A stretch of DNA of 64,000 nt, taken from the NCBI GenBank assembly GCA_040219235.1, contig JAVJSV010000011.1, forward strand, positions 310,001 to 374,000. Direction: 5' to 3'. This document shows positions 54,565-61,046 of the stretch, piece by piece. A program made the position numbers and the translations under genes. The first letter of the stretch is position 1, and every line of letters starts with the position of its first letter. This stretch comes from Rhodospirillaceae bacterium (GTDB taxonomy: Bacteria > Pseudomonadota > Alphaproteobacteria > Rhodospirillales > Rhodospirillaceae). A model generated the notes under the pieces. It saw only the letters and a program-made list of their open reading frames with translations. It ran no database searches and was not told the origin of the DNA.

Positions 54565-55656
54565 TTATGCTTTGCTGTCTGCGGTGCTGCGGTGTGCTGC
54601 AATTTTCTGTGCCATACGTATAGCGGCCACCAAACTATCGCAGCGCGCTTTGCCGGTGCCCGCCAAGTCGAAAGCCGTGCCGTGGTCGGGCGAGGTGCGG
54701 ACAAACGGCAAACCCAGTGTGACGTTGACGCCGCCATAGAAATCCAGGGTCTTGAGGGGGATCAGGGCCTGATCGTGATACATGCACAGGACCGCATCGA
54801 AGGACTCCCGGGCATCGCGATGAAATAAGGTGTCGGCCGGCAATGGGCCAATGGCGTTGAGGCCCTGCTCAATCAAAGCTGTGACCGCAGGTGCGATAAT
54901 CCGTTGTTCTTCATCACCAAACTTGCCGTCTTCCCCAGCGTGTGGGTTGAGGGCTGCAACAGCCAAGCGTGGGGTTTCTATCCCAAAATCCGTGCGTAAA
55001 GCCTGCGCTGTGATCAGCCCATTGCTGATGATTGCTTCAGAGGTCAGCGCGTGCGCAGCCTCTTTATGGGCTATGTGAATGGTGACGGGCACAACGCGCA
55101 GTCCACCCACAACCGTTGCGCTGGCCAGCATCATCACCGGGTCATAGCCCGGTCCGGCCAGATGCCCCAGATATTCCGTATGACCCGGGTGGGTGAATCC
55201 GGCATTTTGAAGACTGGCTTTGTGAATGGGGTTGGTGACTATGGCCAAGGCTTGACCGGTTTGCACCAACTGCACGGCTTGATCGATGGCGCCGATGATC
55301 GCGGCGGTATTGCCAGGGTCAGGTGTACCGGGCGTGGCCGGGGTCGCAAGGGGTGGGTCAACAGCCAGCACGGGCAGAGCGCGAGCAAAATGCTCCAGAG
55401 CGTCTACCGGGCGTGCAATGGTTTGGATGGCGCAGTCCAGTTTGAGCTGAAGGGCAATGGCGCTGAGGCGACCGGGATCATCAATGACAAAAAACGGCGG
55501 CAGCGCTTCACGATGCTCTGCCCAGGCTTTGAGAACGATGTCGCCGCCAATCCCTGCGGGATCCCCCATGGTTATTACGATTGGGAGGGGGGCCGGGAGA
55601 GCCGGCGGGAGGGCCGCACTCTGTATGGGCGCAACCGGTGAGGCCGGTGCGGACAT
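54565..55656 (-). CDS. pdxA: 4-hydroxythreonine-4-phosphate dehydrogenase PdxA
   Basis: Oxidises 4-phosphohydroxy-threonine in vitamin B6 synthesis. The 363-aa enzyme shows ITMGDPAGIGGDIVLKAW, TNPIHKASLQNAGF, HPGHTEYLGHL, VTIHIAHKEA (metal His), LNPHAGEDGKFGDEE, GPLPADTLFH and CMYHDQALIPLK. Its ATG overlaps the surA stop (TAATG), so it is translationally coupled to surA. Confidence 0.95.
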   Translation of the reverse strand: MSAPASPVAPIQSAALPPALPAPLPIVITMGDPAGIGGDIVLKAWAEHREALPPFFVIDDPGRLSAIALQLKLDCAIQTIARPVDALEHFARALPVLAVDPPLATPATPGTPDPGNTAAIIGAIDQAVQLVQTGQALAIVTNPIHKASLQNAGFTHPGHTEYLGHLAGPGYDPVMMLASATVVGGLRVVPVTIHIAHKEAAHALTSEAIISNGLITAQALRTDFGIETPRLAVAALNPHAGEDGKFGDEEQRIIAPAVTALIEQGLNAIGPLPADTLFHRDARESFDAVLCMYHDQALIPLKTLDFYGGVNVTLGLPFVRTSPDHGTAFDLAGTGKARCDSLVAAIRMAQKIAAHRSTADSKA

Positions 55657-56981
55657 TACAGTCGAACGTCGATCAGCGCCTGGCGGCGGAGATCACGCAA
55701 TCGCTGACGTGAGATTGTGTCCAGCTTTTCGTTTTCCAAACGGCTGTAGACTTGGTTTGGTGAGGGCAATCCTGAATCTTCCTCCCGCTCACAGATCATG
55801 ACGAACAGCTTTGCCCCGGCGACGTCAACCGGCGGACTGACCCTGCCGGTGGGCAAGTCTAAGACCGTATCGCGCACGGCTTCCGGCAAGCCGCCGATGC
55901 GGATGAGATCAACCGGGCCAGAGCCCGGGCCGCCAATTTCGGTCGCCCAATTGTTCATCTGGTCGCAACTGGAGACTTGGGTTTGCAGGGCTGTGGAGAG
56001 TTGATCGATGCGTTGTTCTGAGAGCGCCGTCCGCCCGACCGTCGGCAGATACACTTGGCTGAGGGTGACAGCCGCCATCAGCGGAGACGCTTCCGCCGTG
56101 GCGCGTTCGTCACGCAGGGCCAGAATGGTAAAGCCCGAGACCGTGCGAATAGGATCGGAAAACTCGCCCGGGTTCATCCGCACCAGGGCCCGGTCCAATT
56201 CCGGCTCTAGTTCACCGGTTGTGATCCAGCCGAGGTCGCCCCCGACCGCTGCGGTCGGGCTCTGGGAGAACTGTTGGGCTAAGGCCGGAAACGGGGTGCC
56301 CGTGCGGGCTTGTTCAGAAAGGCGTTGCGCCAGATCGAGCACGTCGGCTTCCCGGGAACCAAGCCCGATGGGTAGAAAGATTTCGCCCAGCAGATATTCC
56401 GGTTTGCCCTGATTGGCGATGAGGCGGTCGATCACGGCCTGCACTTCTTCCTCGGAGACGGAGATGTCGCGGGCCAGGACTTCACGCACCACGCGCAGCC
56501 ACACCACATCGGCTTCCACCTGGGCATAAAATGTGCCGGGGTCGATGCCCTGCTCGTTGAGCATGGCGCTAAAGGCACCGGGCTGCATGCCATTGTTCTG
56601 TTCAATCAATTGAACCGCGGCCAGAACGTCCTGTTCAGTTGCCTCTATTTCCTCGCGCCGGGCTTCCTGAAGTTTCAGTTTCTCTTCGATCAGGGCATTC
56701 ATCACCTGAGGCAGCAGGCGTTGGCGGATCTCAATGGTGTCTTCAATACCAGAGGTGATCAGAAACAGTTGAATGCGGGACTGAACGTCAAACAGGGAGA
56801 TGACGTCTTCGTTGACCACGGCCGCAATTCTCATGGCTTCTTGTTGGGCGGCCACAGGCGTTGGGCCACCGAACGCCAAAAGGCCGGCCAGCAGCGCGAC
56901 TTTAAGCGCTGCGGCTCTGGCAACTGTTAGGGCTGCCGCTTTACGGATTGAATTGACAAGAAGGCGGTTCATGTTCCGCAC
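55656..56981 (-). CDS. surA: Periplasmic chaperone/peptidyl-prolyl isomerase SurA
   Basis: Guides outer-membrane proteins through the periplasm. The 441-aa protein has a Sec signal (residues 1-45, LLAFGGPTPVAAQQ), the SurA N-domain (RIAAVVNEDVISLFDVQSRI; PQVMNALIEEKLKLQEA), two parvulin-type PPIase domains (LGEIFLPIG with SPTAAVGGDLGWI; and a second weaker one) and a C-terminal helix (RDLRRQALIDVRL). The GTG at 56981 is behind AGGAG. In many relatives lptD precedes surA; here a phytanoyl-CoA dioxygenase-like gene does. Confidence 0.9.
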   Translation of the reverse strand: MRNMNRLLVNSIRKAAALTVARAAALKVALLAGLLAFGGPTPVAAQQEAMRIAAVVNEDVISLFDVQSRIQLFLITSGIEDTIEIRQRLLPQVMNALIEEKLKLQEARREEIEATEQDVLAAVQLIEQNNGMQPGAFSAMLNEQGIDPGTFYAQVEADVVWLRVVREVLARDISVSEEEVQAVIDRLIANQGKPEYLLGEIFLPIGLGSREADVLDLAQRLSEQARTGTPFPALAQQFSQSPTAAVGGDLGWITTGELEPELDRALVRMNPGEFSDPIRTVSGFTILALRDERATAEASPLMAAVTLSQVYLPTVGRTALSEQRIDQLSTALQTQVSSCDQMNNWATEIGGPGSGPVDLIRIGGLPEAVRDTVLDLPTGRVSPPVDVAGAKLFVMICEREEDSGLPSPNQVYSRLENEKLDTISRQRLRDLRRQALIDVRL

Positions 56982-57181
56982 CCGGGCTCCTGTAGATGGG
57001 TTGGAGGTTTAGTCTTACGGGAAACCTTAAGGAAAAGGCGTTCCCATGCTTTACACTGCGCTGCGTACCATACTCACCTCTGCCAAGCCATTCCAGTCCG
57101 CAATATCTGTCCTGGAAAACCTGTGTTTGGGCATCCTTGGTTGACACATGAGTCCAGGATTCGGCGTTCAGCATCAGCGGT

Positions 57182-58150
57182 TTAGCGCGCTCTATTGGAC
57201 GGATCGGCTGGATTGTTAAAGTTGTATATATAATTCGAGTAGGTCAGGTCTCCGTCTTGGCGGCGGTTTTTGGCGCCCTCGTATTGCGGATAAACGGACG
57301 CGGGGCAAAAATGCCCGACCAGACTACGACGTGTGGCCTCGTGATCAGTGACCTGACAGTCGCCATGCACCAGATCTGCGTGCCAGATCAGGACATCGCC
57401 TTTTTTGGCCAAAAAAGTCTCTTGTTTAAAGCCGCGCTGTTGCGCCTGGGTGATCAACCACGCCAGGAAAGACTCCACTTCCGCCGGGGATGTGCCGTGA
57501 GAGTCCCGCCGTCCATTGGAAAAGACGTAATCCGGCAGGCGGTGACTGTTCACCAGATAGCGGAGTTCGCCGGAGCCCACTTTAATGTCTTCCAACGCGA
57601 CCCAGCAGGCGGCCATGGACAAAGGTTTGTCATACACAACAAAAGCGGGATCCTGATGAAAACCTTGTTCAGAGCCGGTTTGAAAGATCAGGGATTGGGT
57701 GAGGACAGGCGTTTCATCAAAAATCGTGGACAGAAATTCCAAAATTGCTGGGGCGCTGAGCGCCCGGCGTACCTCGGGCAGAACCGCATGGGCTTCAACA
57801 AGGCTCTTGCCTTTCGGGTCCGTGCCGGCTTCTAGCAAATGGTGTTCTGCCCCGTCGGTGTGATAGCGCAGGCGCGAATCCCCTTCGGCATAGGCAGCGG
57901 TGATCACCTCTGTCAGGTCATTGGCAACGGCCTCGGGGACCGCGCGAGGGAGGATGGCGTAGCCCTTGGACATAAAATGGGCGACGGCCTGTCGGGTAAT
58001 TGGCAAAACCTCTTCAATGAGCGCGCGGCGTGTTAGTTCCAGGGATGCGTTTTTACGGTCTATCCAAAGACCGCCAAAATTTGAGTGATACGCGCCAAGC
58101 GCGACGGGTGGAGGTGTTCTTGTGAATAGTCTTTTGAGGCGTGTCAGCAA
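57182..58150 (-). CDS. Phytanoyl-CoA dioxygenase (PhyH) family protein
   Basis: Non-heme Fe(II)/2-oxoglutarate oxygenase of 322 aa. The HxD part of the iron triad is in GFHQDPAFVVYD and the distal His in IWHADLVHGDCQ. SMAACWVALEDIKVGSGELR is family-typical. Substrate unknown (may be an acyl-CoA, a small-molecule or a natural product). TTG start behind AAGGACG. It is on the surA strand, about 200 bases upstream, and could share the operon. Confidence 0.85.
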   Translation of the reverse strand: MLTRLKRLFTRTPPPVALGAYHSNFGGLWIDRKNASLELTRRALIEEVLPITRQAVAHFMSKGYAILPRAVPEAVANDLTEVITAAYAEGDSRLRYHTDGAEHHLLEAGTDPKGKSLVEAHAVLPEVRRALSAPAILEFLSTIFDETPVLTQSLIFQTGSEQGFHQDPAFVVYDKPLSMAACWVALEDIKVGSGELRYLVNSHRLPDYVFSNGRRDSHGTSPAEVESFLAWLITQAQQRGFKQETFLAKKGDVLIWHADLVHGDCQVTDHEATRRSLVGHFCPASVYPQYEGAKNRRQDGDLTYSNYIYNFNNPADPSNRAR

Positions 58151-58266
58151 TCTGTCGTCCTTTTTATTTTAGCTTTTGTGTTCCGGTCTTAGTGAGGTCT
58201 GATTCGGTAACGCTCTATTTCCTAACTCACTAGATCAACGTTTGAGATGATGGTAGGGTCCAAAAT

Positions 58267-58626
58267 ATGGCAACTCGACGGCATATCCGGGCAGTGTGGT
58301 TCTGTCTTTTGGCAGCCCTGCTGATTTCTCCGCCGCTTACCAGTGCGGTGGCGGATGGCTTGGGCATTGATTTAACCCATCACCATTGTGACGCCGATGA
58401 TCACAGTATTATGGCCAGTGTCGCAGATGAGAGTGGGCAATCAATCTCTCATGATGCGGCTGAAGCCGACCCCTACACCTGTGATCATTGTCATGTTGCT
58501 TTTGCGGCTCTGATGATTGATGCCGCATTCTCTGTCCCGAAGGGGATGTCTCTGCCTCTGCCTGATCGCGTTACGGCTCTGTCGGCTGTGCGCGTGTCAC
58601 CGGCCTTTAAGCCCCCCATCGCCTAA
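58267..58626 (+). CDS. Small His-rich exported protein, DUF2946-like
   Basis: A 119-aa secreted protein with a signal (residues 1-29) and metal-ligand-rich middle part: THHHCDADDH near residue 38 and TCDHCHVAF near residue 76. Genes like this often stand before CzcCBA-type operons, where they may bind Zn, Cu or similar in the periplasm. It lies 112 bases before the efflux operon on the same strand. DUF2946 membership is from memory. Confidence 0.65.
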   Translation: MATRRHIRAVWFCLLAALLISPPLTSAVADGLGIDLTHHHCDADDHSIMASVADESGQSISHDAAEADPYTCDHCHVAFAALMIDAAFSVPKGMSLPLPDRVTALSAVRVSPAFKPPIA

Positions 58627-58738
58627 TCACAGTCAGTTCGTCCTGACATTCTAATAACAGCTGACCTGCGTGTGCATGTCGGTCTGGTGCGTGTGGCGTC
58701 GAGCCGCGCGTGTGATGAGAATGAGAGATAGAGGGGTC

Positions 58739-60001
58739 ATGTTCATGACCAGGAAAAATATTTTAGCGCAGACCGTCCGGCGATTGAGTCTCGCGACCGG
58801 GGTGGCCTGTGTTTTAGGGACGGCTGCACTGCCGGCATTGGCGCAAACACCCGTGACGTTGTCGGATGTGATTGCCCAGGCGCTGCACAACAGTGGGCAG
58901 GTGGCACAATTGGATCGTGATCTGGCCCTGCGGCTGGCCGATGCGATTGAGGTGGAAACCAAAGCCAACCCGGAAGTTGGCGTGTTGGCCCGGTATTCTG
59001 ATAAGGGCGCTGGCGCTGGCATTGAGTTTGAAATCAGCCAGCCACTGCGGTTCTCTGATTTTAAACTGCGCCCGTTGTATGCGGCGGCCATCCGACAAAC
59101 GGCCACGGTTGAACAAGAAGCCGGACTGTTTGATCTGGTCAACCGTGTGACGGAATTGTATCTCGCCCATTGGGCGGCCCAGTCACGCGAAGCCATGGCC
59201 CGTCAGGCGGCGGATGAAGCCAAAGACATCACCGATCAGATTGAGCGCATTGCTCAGCAGCAAAATGTGCCAACGGTTCAACTCAACGTGTTTTTGCCGG
59301 AGGCCCTGCGCCGGGCCGAAGACGCGACGCTGCATGCAGCGGAACGGGCGGTGTTGGAAGCGCAACTGGCCTTTGAGACGGGCGGCGACGGACGTGCGCT
59401 GGTGACGTCTGCTGCTGCGCCGTCTCCTTTGCCGCCGCTCACTCAGGTTCTTGCGTTTGCCGCACAGAACGACTTTGGCGCCCGCTTGGCACGGGCGCGG
59501 ATTACCGTCAACGAAGCGCGGTTGTCGGTCGCCGAGAAAGACCGCCTGCCATTGATCACGCCGCGGGCTAATTATGAAATAGATCCCGGCGGCGCCGACC
59601 GGGTGTGGGGTGTTGGTGTCGCCGTGGAGATTCCCTTATGGAACACCAACGCGGCCAATGTGGCCCGCGCAAAATCTGCTGTGCAGGACGCCCGGCAAGA
59701 TTTAGCGAGATTGAATGGTGGGGCGCGGGAAGCCCTGGTGACGGGCTTGTACCGGCAGCTTGAATTGCTGGACGCGCGGGCAACGGCCTACAACACCCGC
59801 ATTGTTCCGGCCTATCGCAAAACCTATCAAGACGTCCGCGCCATGTACGACCAGGGGCAAACGAACCTGCTGGGATTGTGGCAAGTTCAGGCCTCGCTGC
59901 TGGATGCGGAAGACGATGCCATTGCAACCGTCATCGACGCTTTGAACGCCCGCGTCGCCCTGGAGCGGGCCATCGGCGGCAAGATTGAACAGGTGAATTA
60001 A
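58739..60001 (+). CDS. TolC/CzcC-family outer-membrane efflux protein
   Basis: Outer-membrane channel of a heavy-metal RND pump. After a signal (LGTAALPALAQT) the 420-aa protein has two OEP repeats with long coiled coils: VTLSDVIAQALHNSGQVAQL, RVTELYLAHWAAQS and YNTRIVPAYRKTYQDVRAMY. I chose the ATG at 58739 behind AGAGGGG; ATG 58745 is also possible, and the frame is open to 58670. It ends one base before the start of the adaptor gene. Confidence 0.85.
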   Translation: MFMTRKNILAQTVRRLSLATGVACVLGTAALPALAQTPVTLSDVIAQALHNSGQVAQLDRDLALRLADAIEVETKANPEVGVLARYSDKGAGAGIEFEISQPLRFSDFKLRPLYAAAIRQTATVEQEAGLFDLVNRVTELYLAHWAAQSREAMARQAADEAKDITDQIERIAQQQNVPTVQLNVFLPEALRRAEDATLHAAERAVLEAQLAFETGGDGRALVTSAAAPSPLPPLTQVLAFAAQNDFGARLARARITVNEARLSVAEKDRLPLITPRANYEIDPGGADRVWGVGVAVEIPLWNTNAANVARAKSAVQDARQDLARLNGGAREALVTGLYRQLELLDARATAYNTRIVPAYRKTYQDVRAMYDQGQTNLLGLWQVQASLLDAEDDAIATVIDALNARVALERAIGGKIEQVN

Positions 60002-61036
60002 ATGACCAAATTTTTCTTCAAAACGATGAGTCTGATGTTAGCCGTGCTGGTTATGGCCACACTGCCAGTGATGACCTCGGCGTTCGCGCAAGAGCAGCAT
60101 GATCACGACGATCACGACGATCACGACGATCATGACGATCATGACGATCATGACGATCACGATGACCACGATCATGCAGACGAGGCTGGTGGGCCGCTGA
60201 CTCTGACCGCCGTGCAAATGGCTAATCTGGGCATTGCCACGGCGACGGCAGACATTCGCCCCTTGCAAGAAACGGTCACACTGATCAGTTCTGTGGAGGC
60301 GCTGCCCGAGCGGCAGGCAAATGTGAGTCCTCGCTTTGAGGGTCAAATTCGCGACGTGCGCGCAACTCTGGGCGACCAAGTAACCGTAAACCAGCGTTTG
60401 GTCGTGGTTGAGCCGATCATTGCCGGGGCGAGCACGTTGACGTTGTCTGCGCCTATTTCCGGTGTGGTGTCGGCGCAATCGGCGCGGATCGGCCAGACCG
60501 TTGAGGCGACATCTGTGTTGTTTGAAATCTCCGATCTGTCACGCATGCTGTTACACGGCACGATGATGGAAAGTCCGGATATCACGCGCATCAAAGCAGG
60601 GCAGACCGCCACCGTGTATCTTGATGCGTTACCCGGCACACCTTTGGTGGCGGAAGTGGCGCGGGTGTATATGGCGCGCGAAGACGGCACCGGCTTGTTC
60701 ACGGTGCATGCGGAGATCGATAATCTGGACGGCAGGCTCTACCCCGGCATGATGGGCCGGATGTCTGTGGCGGTGGGTGAGGCGACGCCCGGTATTGTGA
60801 TTCCCCGCCGGGCGGTGTTGGGCGGATTGGGAGATCGCTTCGTGTTTGTTCGCATTGGCGATGACTTTGAACGCCGCGCAGTCATTGAGGGCCTGGTCAG
60901 CGGCGCGGATACGGAAATCCTGGAAGGGGTGTTCCCCGGCGAAGAGGTTGTGGTGCAGGGGCATTACCAACTGCAATACATGGGCGAAGGCTCTGCCGGG
61001 TTGCCGACCGATCCCCACGCCGGCCACAGTCACTGA
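60002..61036 (+). CDS. RND periplasmic adaptor (CzcB type) with His/Asp repeat
   Basis: Membrane-fusion subunit of 344 aa. After a signal (residues 1-30, SAFAQ) comes a stretch of about 26 residues of alternating His and Asp (HDDHDDHDD repeats), then lipoyl/beta-barrel domains (GQIRDVRATLGDQVTVNQRL; ISGVVSAQSARIGQTVEATS), and a His-containing end (HAGHSH). The His clusters point to Zn, Co, Ni or Cu binding before hand-over to the pump. Starts right after the channel gene. Confidence 0.9.
   Translation: MTKFFFKTMSLMLAVLVMATLPVMTSAFAQEQHDHDDHDDHDDHDDHDDHDDHDDHDHADEAGGPLTLTAVQMANLGIATATADIRPLQETVTLISSVEALPERQANVSPRFEGQIRDVRATLGDQVTVNQRLVVVEPIIAGASTLTLSAPISGVVSAQSARIGQTVEATSVLFEISDLSRMLLHGTMMESPDITRIKAGQTATVYLDALPGTPLVAEVARVYMAREDGTGLFTVHAEIDNLDGRLYPGMMGRMSVAVGEATPGIVIPRRAVLGGLGDRFVFVRIGDDFERRAVIEGLVSGADTEILEGVFPGEEVVVQGHYQLQYMGEGSAGLPTDPHAGHSH
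60101..60172 (+). repeat. Eight tandem copies of a 9-base unit (codons D-H-D)
   Basis: The unit GATCACGAC or GATCATGAC is repeated eight times in frame with small changes (the last two are GATCACGAT and GACCACGAT). Copy number may vary between strains. Confidence 0.9.
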
Positions 61037-61046
61037 GGCCGGGGGG

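Noticed and set aside
58670-58738. Extended N-terminus of the efflux channel protein
   Set aside because: The extra residues (Arg- and Met-rich) precede a normal signal peptide, and AGAGGGG marks a start at 58739.
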